64,000 nucleotides of DNA from SKVR01 sp964491395 (lineage in GTDB: Bacteria; Bacteroidota; Bacteroidia; Bacteroidales; UBA7960). Every line of letters begins with the position of its first letter. The first letter of the stretch is position 1. The notes beneath the pieces were generated by a model. The model worked only from the letters and a program-made list of their open reading frames with translations, had not been told where the DNA came from and did no database searches. Position numbers and translations under genes: made by a program. Below are positions 20,401 to 26,884 of the stretch, in pieces. The stretch covers positions 6,870 through 70,869 of the forward strand of contig CAZBGI010000014.1 in assembly GCA_964491395.1 (NCBI GenBank), in the 5' to 3' direction.

Positions 20401-23400
20401 GTGTACCGGGACAATTGGAATCATCTGCGGTGGTTCTGAAGGTAAAATCTGTAGGAATATGTCCGTCGCTAAAAGTGGCCTGGGATGAATTTAAAAGTTC
20501 CCCATCAATAGTTACAGGGGCAATTCCGCCGGTTTCCTGGCAAAACTCAGGAAGATCGTAAGATATGGTAATCTCATCCAGTTCATATATGGTTAGTGTA
20601 ACGGGCACACGATCACTTTCACAGGTGATATCACCATGATCAATAACTGATGCCGCATAAGCTGTATAAGTTCCTACTGCCGATTCGGAAGGCGGGTTTC
20701 CGGCTTCGGGTCCGGTAGCATTGGCATACCAAACAAGGGATGCACCGGCAGGAGGAGTGGCGGATGCTGTGTGGGTTGTTCCGTCAAAGCACGCCTCTAC
20801 ATTGTTGGCTACAGGTTCATCGGGGGTTTCGTAAATGGTCAGGGTTACCAGTACTCTTTCGCTTTCGCAGGAAGAACCGCTGATCGCAGATGCTGCCCAT
20901 GCAGTGTATACACCAGGGTCCGTTTCATTGGGAGCCGTAGTTGTGGTCGTTCCGGTTTCATCGGTGTACCATACAACAGAAGCACCTGCCGGTGGGGTGG
21001 CAGAAGCAGTATGTTCTGTGCCGTCAAAACAAACAGTTACATCTTCAGCAATGGGCAGAGCAGGAGTTTCTTCAATAACAATAGTGGTTTCGGCGATGTT
21101 GAAACAACCATTATCAGAAAAGAATCTCATTTCAATTTCATATGTACCGGGTGTGCTTTCTGCCAGGTTTATTGTTCCTGAATTTTCATCGATAAAAAGG
21201 CCATCTTCCGGATCTACGCTGAATGCCTGGCTGGCAATTGTTTCCGTAGTTGTGATGGTAACATCTACCGAACCTTCGGCACAAAAGCTACCGGTACCGT
21301 AAGATATTTCAGCCTCAGGTTCGGGAAGGATGGTAAGGGTAACTTCCTCTCTTTCGCTTTCACACTCTCCTTCCACAGAGGAAGCTGCCCATGCGGTAAT
21401 AACACCGGGGTCAGTTCCGGAAGGAGCAGTGGTTGTTTCATCGCCATACTGGCTGGTGTACCATACGATGGTTGCACCTGCAGGAGGTATGGCAGTTGCA
21501 GTGTGAACTTCTCCATCATAGCATGTGGTAAAGTCTTCTGGCTCGGGGGCATCAGGTGTCTCAAAAAGGGTGAGGGTAACTTCTACTCTTTCACTTTCGC
21601 AACCGTTATTTTCGGCTGCTGCCCAGGCTGTATAAATTCCCGGCTCGGAATCTGAGGGAGCAGAAGCCAGTTCATCTCCTGTGCTGTTGGCGTACCAGAT
21701 AATGTTATCTCCGGGATTTACATTAGCTGTAGCAGTATAAGTGGATCCGTCGGCACATTCTGTTACATTTACCGGTACCGGAGATTCCGGACTTTCCTCG
21801 ATGGTAAGTCTTTGGGGTATTAAATCGCTTTCACAGCCATCCAGGATAAAAGATGCCCATGCAATGTATTCGCCGGGGTCGGTTCCTGAGGGTGCAGAGG
21901 CTGGCACTGTTCCGGTTTCATCGGTGTACCAGGCTACAGAAGCACCTGTAGGAGGTGTTAGCGTGAGGGTTTGAAGTTCACCTGTATAGCATGCAATTAT
22001 ATCTTCACTGGGAGGAGCTTCAGGAGCAGGCAGGATGGTTACCGGAGCAGTGGCAGTTCCCTCACAGGCTCCTTCGTTGTATGAGTAGGTTACCACATAG
22101 TCACCAGCAAGGCTGGTTTCCAGGTCGATGTCACCGGTTACGGCGTCAATGTCCAGTCCGGCCGGTTCTGCTGTAAATTCATGACCGGAGGTATAATGAA
22201 CCGTAACCGTCCAGGAGCCATCGACTACCCAAACCCAGTCAGCGTTACAACTAGTTGTGGGATTAAGGGTTCGCCCCACGTGTAGTTCAAATTCAATATC
22301 GCCACCCCCGGTTACATTGTTGGCAATGGTAAGGCCCGTACGGTTGTAAGAGGCTGTTCCCGGATTGTTACCAAGTCCTGTGTAAACCACATCTTCTGCT
22401 TCTCCTCCCGGAGATACCACGCGAAGCTGGCTTCGCTGGTCACTCATGTAATGAGGGGCAACCGAAGTAATCTGATATTGTACATCAACTGCTGTAATGA
22501 CAGCTCCGGCAGGTATAGAAACGGTCATAGAGCCGGGGCAATTGGAAGTATGGGTTACGTTTCGGAAACCATGATCTGAAGATATTCTTCCTGCGTTGTA
22601 AGTATTTTGCGAGGAATTCAAGTTTTGCCCGTTAATGGTTACCGGAGCGACACCACCGGTTTCCTGGCAATAAGGCGATTCATCATAAGAAATGTCTACA
22701 TCAGCAATTTCACCAATCACCACAGTGGTTTCTGCAGTACCCGCACAATCTCCGTCATCAAAACTGTAAGTAACAGTATAAGTGCCATTGTTGCTCGCGG
22801 TAAGATCTATGGTTCCGTTGGCCGGATTGATAGATAGTCCGGAAGGGGAAGAACTGAAAGTTCCACCTCCAAAACCCAAAAGATCAACCAGAGCTTCCCC
22901 GTCACCGCAGAAAGGGGAGCCGGGATAACTGATGGATGCCGAGGGGCCTTCGGTTATATTTACCTGTTGGTTGAAGTCGTTTCCTGCATTGTCTTCAATG
23001 ATAACATTATAATCTCCGGCAGCCAAGTCTGTTATCAGGTAGTTGAAGTCCGGGCTTGCAGTGGTTGAAAAAACTGTACTTCCACCGGGTACAGAAGTTA
23101 CACTTACGTCAAAGGGGCTCTGGCCTGCCAGGATTTCAATTTCAAGGGTTCCATTGGCCGGCTCGTTGCAGGTTCCTGTGGTCTGAAGATCAACATTGAG
23201 CACAGAAGTATCTGTGAGTTCACGGTTTTGCTCTTCTGAACAACCCTTGTTGTCCGTAACGTTGATGTTGTAAATTTCTGCCGGAAGATCTGCAAAGGTG
23301 TGATTGGCATCAGGAGAGGGTCCAAAAACAGTTTCGTCCATTTCACTATTGGTAAGCGTATAAGTAAAAGGGGCTTCACCGGCATTTACAACTATTTCGA

Positions 23401-24331
23401 TAGAGCCATCGCTGGCACCGGGGCTGGAAGGATTAATGGTTGTGAGAGCAAAGGATGGATTTTCATTGAAAGTGATATCGACATCGTCACTGCCTTCACA
23501 TCCATTGTTGGTTTCTGTCCAGGTGAAAGTGTAAGTTCCGAAAGCATCTACCGTAACTATGGTACTGGGATCGTTAACATCGGCAAAAGAAGCAGTGCCG
23601 GGGCCTGAAGCCGACCATATTCCTGTGCCGAAACTTTGTGTCGCGTTTAGTGTGTAGCTGCTGCCGCATATGTCATCATCACTTCCGGCAACAGTCTCCG
23701 GATTGTCGGTGTTGTTGATGGTAATGGTCTGGGTTGCTATACAGCCCAGCGAATCAGTAGCAGTGTAGGTAAGTTCGAAGCTTCCTCCTGCAGGGTTATT
23801 GAAAACGGGATTTTCAATGTCAGTGGCATCAAGGAAAGCAGCGCCTGGACCACTCCATTCATGGATGTAAGGGAAACTACCTGATGCTGCATAAGGTGTA
23901 CCTCCGGTGGGATTACCGTTGAGCTGCAAATCGGTTCCGCTGCAGGTTTCTGTAGTTTCGGGGGTGATATCTACCTCAACAGCTGTCAGGGGTTCAGATA
24001 CAACAGCCTGTCCTCCGGCGTTGTTTCCCTCAGCATCATTAATGTCAAGCAGATAGGTGGCTGCTGTTATGGGAAAATTTCCGGGAAAGGTGACGGTTGT
24101 TTCGCTGGTGGTGATCTGATCAAAAGCAAAGGGCAGCCTGATCCAGGTGTAGGTATAAGGGGGTTGTCCTCCTGATATTTCGATAGTAATTTCACCATCG
24201 TCGCCGCCCAAACAGGAGACATTTTTTACAGTTACTGACTCAATGACCATGTTCTGGCCCTGAAGTAGCGAAGTACTTGTAAGTACAACTAAAAGATAAA
24301 TAACGGTAACAATTCGTAAATTCAGGCTCAT
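11459..24331 (-). CDS. Giant SprB-like T9SS-secreted adhesin with type B sorting domain
   Basis: The 4290-residue protein has a signal peptide (about 1-25). Almost all of the rest is repeated beta-sandwich modules: SprB-type repeats (C-x-G-x-x-D-G-x-I-x-I-x-x-x-G-G-x-x-P-Y, for example near residue 40); at least 13 roughly 80-residue modules closing in G-C-E-S-E-R; six roughly 88-residue modules with N-V-T-G-G-G-x-Y-C; and PKD/Ig-like modules near residues 3450-4050. Two P-domain-like blocks interrupt the array. An Asp/Asn/Glu-rich linker (about 4134-4163) precedes the C-terminal type B domain (about 4211-4290: P-N-A-F-T-P-D-x-D-G-I-N-D ... F-N-R-W-G), the CHU_C/gliding-motility C-terminal family. 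Such proteins are exported by T9SS and, in flavobacteria, run along the cell surface to drive gliding. The two genes after it probably serve its export and attachment. Ligand unknown. Confidence 0.92.
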   Translation of the reverse strand: MSLNLRIVTVIYLLVVLTSTSLLQGQNMVIESVTVKNVSCLGGDDGEITIEISGGQPPYTYTWIRLPFAFDQITTSETTVTFPGNFPITAATYLLDINDAEGNNAGGQAVVSEPLTAVEVDITPETTETCSGTDLQLNGNPTGGTPYAASGSFPYIHEWSGPGAAFLDATDIENPVFNNPAGGSFELTYTATDSLGCIATQTITINNTDNPETVAGSDDDICGSSYTLNATQSFGTGIWSASGPGTASFADVNDPSTIVTVDAFGTYTFTWTETNNGCEGSDDVDITFNENPSFALTTINPSSPGASDGSIEIVVNAGEAPFTYTLTNSEMDETVFGPSPDANHTFADLPAEIYNINVTDNKGCSEEQNRELTDTSVLNVDLQTTGTCNEPANGTLEIEILAGQSPFDVSVTSVPGGSTVFSTTASPDFNYLITDLAAGDYNVIIEDNAGNDFNQQVNITEGPSASISYPGSPFCGDGEALVDLLGFGGGTFSSSPSGLSINPANGTIDLTASNNGTYTVTYSFDDGDCAGTAETTVVIGEIADVDISYDESPYCQETGGVAPVTINGQNLNSSQNTYNAGRISSDHGFRNVTHTSNCPGSMTVSIPAGAVITAVDVQYQITSVAPHYMSDQRSQLRVVSPGGEAEDVVYTGLGNNPGTASYNRTGLTIANNVTGGGDIEFELHVGRTLNPTTSCNADWVWVVDGSWTVTVHYTSGHEFTAEPAGLDIDAVTGDIDLETSLAGDYVVTYSYNEGACEGTATAPVTILPAPEAPPSEDIIACYTGELQTLTLTPPTGASVAWYTDETGTVPASAPSGTDPGEYIAWASFILDGCESDLIPQRLTIEESPESPVPVNVTECADGSTYTATANVNPGDNIIWYANSTGDELASAPSDSEPGIYTAWAAAENNGCESERVEVTLTLFETPDAPEPEDFTTCYDGEVHTATAIPPAGATIVWYTSQYGDETTTAPSGTDPGVITAWAASSVEGECESEREEVTLTILPEPEAEISYGTGSFCAEGSVDVTITTTETIASQAFSVDPEDGLFIDENSGTINLAESTPGTYEIEMRFFSDNGCFNIAETTIVIEETPALPIAEDVTVCFDGTEHTASATPPAGASVVWYTDETGTTTTTAPNETDPGVYTAWAASAISGSSCESERVLVTLTIYETPDEPVANNVEACFDGTTHTASATPPAGASLVWYANATGPEAGNPPSESAVGTYTAYAASVIDHGDITCESDRVPVTLTIYELDEITISYDLPEFCQETGGIAPVTIDGELLNSSQATFSDGHIPTDFTFRTTADDSNCPGTLTVPIPLGSVITSVDVEYNMSASGGHYLSDQHSQLRCISPNGTSEEEVFIGVGNDPGTYSYSRSDLRIANDVVDGGDIVFELHAGRAFNPSPQCSSDGNRVDNNTWTVTVNYTAGHYFEVIPSTGLAIDTNTGDIDLENSDPGTYEVIYHYTDGNCDGSTSTTVTILPQPAPPVVADLEVCEDGDPHTITATHPAGTTLVWYENETGFDTTTAPSGSEAGEYSAWAAVINADGCESDRVQATLTIQESPATPTPQNVTVCFDGTEYTAGAIVEEGVNLIWYENQTGDVLSSAPSATDPGTYNAWAAAELDGCESERVEVILTINDVPDAPIANNENACFTGDSVEASATPPSGAVIVWYANETGDEPGNAPSGVNPGIYTAWAAAEFTATGCESERTLVTLEIFPLPEATISYGAENFCPEGTVDIIITPGEDTEIDFGTFSEEPETGLDINEDTGTINLGNSTPGTYEIEYRFQDVNGCFNTAITTITIDELPDAPEANDTEVCFDGTEHTATATPPAGTTIVWYANETGDETSEAPSGTAPGTYSAWAAAVGVDSGCESERIEVTLIINDTPEEPVANNVTVCFDGEEHTATATVAAETTLVWYTTQFGDVETTAPTGTDPDSYSAWAAAVDDVTGCESERTLVTLTINELPDTPIANDTTVCFDGNEHSASASAPEGTTLVWYTTEFGEETTEAPSGTDPDTYSAWAAAIDEDTGCESERTLVTLVINDTPALPVANNEEECFTGDEFMASATPPAGASIVWYTEQFGGEITTAPTGTDPETYTAWAAAVDDITGCESERVEVTLVIFPLPEVTISYGAENFCPVGTVEVALETDDVISFGTFSVEPQFGLDINEDTGTINLANSAPGTYEIEFRFVDENNCFNTTTTIITIDEVPAFASITPSDAICAGEATGSITVEASAGELPYTFELLDEDLNVLQTIVATTTDPQTFTDLATGSYYVQVTDNNSCGSGISDLILIDEPNPIAIDPTSINITNVTCNGLDDGSISLSANGGSGELEFVLLSEGNPVQDPQTGNANFSDLAPGTYVISITDEALCSVLSEEFTITEPDALLLTAETNPDIVCPEDEAIIEASASQGTAPYTFTLWSGGVQVNGPLTAGEDEMVFFSGIDAPGLYTVMATDANDCETTEDVEVSEPLLLDQFNVMTVGDNAYCSGGEGVEIILDGSETGVNYQLLYEGTNTGAPVPGTGDEISFGLHTEEGNYSVQATHPESTCSTMMTGSVDVIILPLPIAFNVTGGGEYCDGGAGAEIGLDGSETDVNYTLIFNDNDTLTTLAGTGNALSFGIQTQIGNYTVWAVNEATGCENMMSGSATIDEQELPMVYNVTGGGNYCEFGDGVEVGLDNSQTDVNYALFVDDTATGDIVAGTGSAISFGLQTTPGTYTVIATDTTTGCFITMSGEAVIGLNSLPITYNVTGGGEYCDGGEGVEIGLDGSETGINYFLILDGNPTGEVISGTGNPVSFGIQPLAGIYTVVAETEDTGCEADMTGQAEVEILPLPDAPIAVDETVCFDGSEQTATATAPAGASIVWYTDETGDTPGTQPTATDAGEYTAWAASVDDITSCESERTPVTLTILALPEATISYGADVFCQEGSVDVIIETEDIIDFGTFSAEPQFGLSIDSDTGTIDLASSDPGTYEVEYRLVDENGCFNTATTMVTIGEGPAISIVATTDAICAGEASGTITVEASQGLLPYTYELLDEDLNVLQTIVATSTDPQTFEGISFGNYFVRVTDDNSCGSGISDLIFIDEPDPITIDSSSINVSDITCNGLDNGSVSLSANGGSGELAYFLLSGGDTLQGPQTGNANFTGLEPGTYLVSIIDEAMCNVLSEEFILTEPEALLVTAQTITDIVCPGDEATIEASATQGTEPYEFTLWLNETEVEGPLTANEGENVVFSGITDSGLYEVRVSDANNCSSAAETNVSEPVMLAVFDVTGGGAYCEGGEGAEIMLEGSEAGINYQLLLDGAPEGDILSGTGDLLTFGFLAQPGIYTVMAIDPVSGCELTMNGSAEIEVLPLPDIFTVTGGGEFCEDADGVEIGLDGSVTGIDYTLILNDTDTLATLPGTDSAISFGLQTEAGTYTVGAINTSTGCTIMMDGQAEITLNSLPVAAIEATATEVCDGGIVTLTASGGDSYLWTAVPEYDFEGNENNEVIEVVMNETTTFTLTAYNDCGSDQAEVTLSVVPAPVVDLGEDLFACEGETVVLDAGEFDNVSYEWSDESTGQTLEVTESGTYWVEVTNLDNQCFSYGEVTVTFHPLPLALVAEDQTICAGDTVNIGVEDDFTPVPNNTYLWTSEPEDPSLIDPTASNPQVNPLVTTTYTLVETYTESGCTNSNTVTISVVDVVADAGDDQVVCEGEATIIGPEEVSSEWTYSWTSSNPEEEFDVNSPNPEVSPVETTTYTLLVQHIKLGCTSEDNVTVTVSPTPLADAGEDQDICLGESVTIGTEYTDPMPPNTYQWISEPEDESISDPTISNPTVSPQETTTYTLIETYTLTGCTNQNSVVVTVHENPDAQVIEDTEVCADAAINLGSGSEEEGLTYSWTSIPSGFFSNEANPEVTPGLYTLDNNSQITFILEVSNDHCTDIAQVVVTVNPLPVVEIADDMTYCSAEEAANQSIGGDAIPGYSYSWTSNQDEEFTSTEANPEVSPTVSTVYTVVVTDNQTGCVATGEVAINISDLRFVNVSNPAICEAETLASLGDNITVEGGMTPYQYFWTDNDGNSVSNELNPTIEGPFAESYSLMVMDAMGCFITGTIQIDFIESPEVSIHINNMLAGNSHSIYPGQTVNFEALPADYALYEWYVLDPETDDEDNNEDNNEDNDEDNNENDTKEEIANARLVQSGSFNTWSTSELIGGEQVFVVAYDEECPGISQFVAIVLNELPNAFTPDEDGINDIFGEGAELTIFNRWGQKVYEGTSGWDGTFNGKKVSPGTYYYLLNIYDENNEKTTVKGSVTVVLQE
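11842..11930 (-). repeat. Asp/Asn/Glu codon-repeat linker in the adhesin
   Basis: The short motif tcctc(g/a)ttattg recurs with small variations and codes for an almost uninterrupted run of Asp, Glu and Asn residues (about 4134-4163), joining the last Ig-like module to the sorting domain. Repeats of this sort can change length by replication slippage, in multiples of three here. A calcium-binding or spacer role is inference. Confidence 0.7.
14430..15550 (-). repeat. Adhesin module block, copy 2 of a large internal duplication
   Basis: About 370 residues, running from a C-F-N-T module through D-A-I-C-A-G-E-A, S-C-G-S-G-I-S-D-L and two SprB-like repeats to the V-S-E-P module. They match the block at about 16830-17950 in the same order. 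Several landmarks (the caccggcgcaaa word at 15299 and 17662, and the gatgaggtc word near 15096 and 17459) are offset by the same 2363 bp, so the duplication has stayed nearly free of insertions there. Confidence 0.8.
16830..17950 (-). repeat. Adhesin module block, copy 1 of a large internal duplication
   Basis: Counterpart of the block at about 14430-15550, offset by about 2.36 kb. The order of modules and most residues are shared, with sequence drift between copies. It lies between the G-C-E-S-E-R array and the first set of N-V-T-G-G-G-x-Y-C modules. Confidence 0.8.
17960..21980 (-). repeat. Tandem G-C-E-S-E-R module array in the adhesin
   Basis: Modules of about 78-81 residues (about 240 bp) repeat with the consensus V-C-F-D-G ... 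A-T-P-P-A-G ... W-Y ... E-T-G ... A-P-S-G-T-D-P-G-x-Y-x-A-W-A-A ... G-C-E-S-E-R-x-x-V-T-L-T-I. About twelve closing motifs are visible on the minus strand between 21830 and 17990, and one more lies near 15640. Each module holds two conserved cysteines, suggesting one disulfide per domain in the extracellular protein. Confidence 0.85.
20050..20570 (-). repeat. P-domain-like block in the adhesin, copy 2
   Basis: About 170 residues with an N-C-P-G-x-L-T-V-P-I-P ... I-T-S-V-D-V-E-Y core and H-Y-L-S-D-Q-x-S-Q-L, resembling the beta-jelly-roll P domain of proprotein convertases. It sits inside a C-Q-E-T-G-G ... G-T-Y-E-V-I-Y module. The same nested arrangement occurs at 22170-22680. Confidence 0.65.
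22170..22680 (-). repeat. P-domain-like block in the adhesin, copy 1
   Basis: Homologous to the block at 20050-20570 (S-N-C-P-G-S-M-T-V-S-I-P, H-Y-M-S-D-Q-R-S-Q-L-R, N-P-T-T-S-C), offset by about 2.13 kb. Both copies are flanked by matching halves of the same beta module, so the P-like block looks inserted into a host domain before the pair was duplicated. Confidence 0.65.
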
Positions 24332-24760
24332 GTTGTTATAATTTAGTTTCGGAACTTGGTAGTTTTTGTTTATCCCCTCAGAATGTTTCCTTCAGGTAAG
24401 GATTGATTTTTATATCTCTTGATTTTAAAGCAAAAAAATGAAATTTTAACAAATAAAAGGCTGCAGGAAACAAGATTCCATCTAAATAAGTCTTTCGGTA
24501 GCTTTGCATTTTTTAGTATTTATCGACACCTTTTCGTGTTAACTGTCTTTGAGGGAATTTACGGATCTCTCAACCGAACAAAAATATTATTAAAAACTCA
24601 AATAATCAACGATTTAACACCCAAATGGGCCAAGTGAATTACCCGTTTTTTATAGGTAAAAACACTTAGCGTAATTTACGTGTAAGCCCAGATGCGGTGC
24701 TATGGGAAGTTTTACGGAATAATCCTGAATAGGTTATAAGGAAAAGTTAATTTTTTTCTT
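24332..24760. other. AT-rich intergenic region upstream of the adhesin cassette
   Basis: This 429-bp space lies between the purC stop and the adhesin start and must hold the promoter of the adhesin cassette. A CAAAAATA word (minus-strand TATTTTTG, a -7 match) lies near 24580, but I found no -33 box at the right spacing, so I make no firm promoter call. An imperfect inverted repeat (cttagcgtaa/ttacgtgtaag) lies at about 24665-24686. A 72-codon plus-strand reading frame (24419-24637) has no recognisable features and is treated as chance. Confidence 0.5.
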
Positions 24761-25702
24761 TTAGCGAAATTGTAGAAAATTTTTGCAATTGTTTTCAATT
24801 CGCTTTAGAGGTGATTCTTCCGAAGCTTTAATAAAGGGTTTGCCGGTGATTTTTTCGAAGAGTTCTATGTAACGTTCAGATATTGAATGGATTATTTCTG
24901 GGGTCATAACAGGAATCTGCTGACCGGCTTTACCGCTGAAACCATTTTGCATCAGCCATTCGCGCACAAATTCTTTGGACAATTGCTTCTGAGGAAGATG
25001 GTTGTTTAATCTTTCCCGGTATGCATCAATGTAAAAGTACCTGGATGAATCCGGGGTGTGAATCTCGTCGATGAGCATAATTTTTCCGTCCTTTTTACCA
25101 AATTCATATTTGGTATCCACGAGGATGAGTCCCCTTTGACGAGCCAGTTCTGTGCCTCTCTCAAACAACAAGTGGGTGTATCTTTCAAGTGCGCTGTAAT
25201 CGGCCTCAGAAACCATCCCTTTTTCGAGTATTTCCTGTGCCGAAATATCCTCGTCGTGCCCCCTATCAGCTTTGGTAGTTGGAGTAATAACGGGCTCTGG
25301 AAACGCTTCGTTTTCCACCATTCCCTCAGGCATTGTGATGCCGCAGATTTCTCTTTTGCCCTGTTTATATTCTCTCCAGGCATGTCCGGTAAGGTAACCA
25401 CGAATAACCATTTCTACCTTAAAAGGTTCACACAGATGGCCGGCTGTCACCATGGGGTCGGGAGTTGCTGTTTTCCAGTTGGGAACAATGTCGGCAGTGG
25501 CATCCAGAAAGGTAGCTGCTATCTGATTGAGCACTTGTCCCTTGTAAGGAATTCCTTCGGGCAATACCACATCAAAGGCTGAAATCCTGTCGGTAGCTAT
25601 CATCAGCAGAATTTCATCATTAATGTTATATACATCACGAACTTTCCCCTGGTAAAAATTCTTTTGTCCGGGAAAGCTGAATTGAGTGCTCGTTAAAGGC
25701 AT
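24761..25702 (-). CDS. purC: Phosphoribosylaminoimidazole-succinocarboxamide synthase (SAICAR synthetase)
   Basis: The 313-residue protein matches the longer, yeast ADE1-like form of PurC common in Bacteroidota. It carries the ATP-grasp-like SAICAR synthetase fold, with Y-Q-G-K-V-R-D-V-Y near residue 17, I-A-T-D-R-I-S-A-F-D-V near residue 36, R-G-Y-L-T-G-H-A-W near 102, and the late D-T-K-Y-E-F-G and D-E-I-H-T-P-D-S-S-R-Y motifs. It joins CAIR and aspartate, using ATP, in step 8 (counting ten) of purine synthesis. It starts 30 bp after phoH on the same strand, so the two are probably co-transcribed. Confidence 0.96.
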   Translation of the reverse strand: MPLTSTQFSFPGQKNFYQGKVRDVYNINDEILLMIATDRISAFDVVLPEGIPYKGQVLNQIAATFLDATADIVPNWKTATPDPMVTAGHLCEPFKVEMVIRGYLTGHAWREYKQGKREICGITMPEGMVENEAFPEPVITPTTKADRGHDEDISAQEILEKGMVSEADYSALERYTHLLFERGTELARQRGLILVDTKYEFGKKDGKIMLIDEIHTPDSSRYFYIDAYRERLNNHLPQKQLSKEFVREWLMQNGFSGKAGQQIPVMTPEIIHSISERYIELFEKITGKPFIKASEESPLKRIENNCKNFLQFR

Positions 25703-25732
25703 GGCTGAAGTATTTGAAGGCTTTTGTTGAAA

Positions 25733-26725
25733 CTATTCAGTTGAACTCGACTTGTCGTATGCGTTGATGATTTTCGAAACCAGCGGATGTCGCACCACGT
25801 CTGTTTCGTTGAGAAAAATAAAATCAATCCCTTTCACTTTGTTCAGGATGCGGGTAGCGCTGATAAGTCCTGAGGTTTGATTGCGGGGCAGGTCGATTTG
25901 GGTAACGTCTCCGGTAATGATGAACCTGGCAGATTTCCCCATTCTTGTAAGGAACATTTTGAGTTGGCTCTCAGTGGCATTCTGTGCTTCATCCAGAATT
26001 GCAAAAGCGTTGTCCAGCGTTCTTCCGCGCATAAAAGCCAGGGGAGCAATTTCTATGGTTTTCTCTTCAATATAAGATTCGAGTTTGGCCGGGGGAATCA
26101 TATCTCTGAGGGCATCATACAAGGGCTGTAGGTAAGGGTCGAGCTTATCTTTTAAATCGCCTGGCAGAAAGCCCAGGTTTTCTCCTGCTTCCACTGCGGG
26201 GCGGGTGAGGATGATGCGCCTTACTTCCTTGTTTTTCAGGGCTCTGACCGCCAAAGCTACTGCGGTATAGGTTTTTCCGGTTCCGGCAGGACCGATGGCA
26301 AACAACATGTCGTGGGTTTTAAAGCTCTGCACCATGCGCATCTGGTTAGGAGTTCGTGCTTTGATTAGCATACCGTTACGCCCATGCAACAGCAAGGCAT
26401 CACTGTCGGCCTCAGCTTTTCCTTTCAGAGTTTGCGAGTCACCCGATGTGATGATCTCAAGAATGGCCTCATCGGTAATTTTATTGAAACGTTCAAAATG
26501 CTGGAGAATGCTGTTGAATTTATGGTTAAAAAATCTAAGCTCCTGGTCATCACCGATGGCCTTTAGTATATTTCCGCGCAATATAAGGCGCAGTTTGGGA
26601 AAAATCTTTTTCAGCAACTTGAGGCGTTCTTCCCGCAATCCGAAAATATCTGCCGGGTGAATGGCTTCCAGGGAAATGGTCAATTCTCCCGAAGTATCGC
26701 CGTGGGTAATTTGGGTTTCTGTCAC
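25733..26725 (-). CDS. phoH: PhoH-like ATPase
   Basis: The 330-residue protein has the P-loop G-P-A-G-T-G-K-T-Y-T-A (about residue 140) and the PhoH signature around R-P-A-V-E-A-G-E-N-L-G-F-L-P-G-D. A Walker B-like I-L-D-E-A-Q-N and a sensor T-G-D-V-T-Q-I-D complete the fold, a RecA/helicase-like ATPase linked to RNA metabolism and often found near ybeY. Translation appears to start at a GTG (26725); no in-frame ATG gives the normal N-terminal domain. It is followed by purC after 30 bp and is transcribed divergently from the SAM hydroxide adenosyltransferase gene. Confidence 0.93.
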   Translation of the reverse strand: MTETQITHGDTSGELTISLEAIHPADIFGLREERLKLLKKIFPKLRLILRGNILKAIGDDQELRFFNHKFNSILQHFERFNKITDEAILEIITSGDSQTLKGKAEADSDALLLHGRNGMLIKARTPNQMRMVQSFKTHDMLFAIGPAGTGKTYTAVALAVRALKNKEVRRIILTRPAVEAGENLGFLPGDLKDKLDPYLQPLYDALRDMIPPAKLESYIEEKTIEIAPLAFMRGRTLDNAFAILDEAQNATESQLKMFLTRMGKSARFIITGDVTQIDLPRNQTSGLISATRILNKVKGIDFIFLNETDVVRHPLVSKIINAYDKSSSTE

Positions 26726-26804
26726 GAAATAAAATTTGGGTTTAATAAAATATTGTGCAAAATAACAAATTATTTTCCAAGGATGTGCTTTTGAAGTGAA
26801 ATGT

Positions 26805-26837
26805 TTTGCTGTTAACTGTATGCTTTTGTTATTTTTG
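26805..26837 (+). promoter_or_regulatory. Bacteroidota-type promoter of the SAM hydroxide adenosyltransferase gene
   Basis: TTTG at 26805-26808, a 21-bp spacer, and TATTTTTG at 26830-26837 match the Bacteroidota consensus TTTG-N17-23-TAnnTTTG at every fixed base. The ATG follows 47 bp after the -7 box. Confidence 0.65.
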
Positions 26838-26884
26838 CAAAGAAAGGCAGAAAGAATGTTTTATGCAGGAAAAAACAGCAGATT

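Noticed and set aside
17960..21980. Regularly spaced repeats that could suggest a CRISPR or satellite array
   Set aside because: Units are about 240 bp, in frame, diverged, and code for clear protein modules.
24419..24637. 72-codon plus-strand frame upstream of the adhesin
   Set aside because: No domain, no promoter, and it lies in the region that must hold the adhesin promoter.
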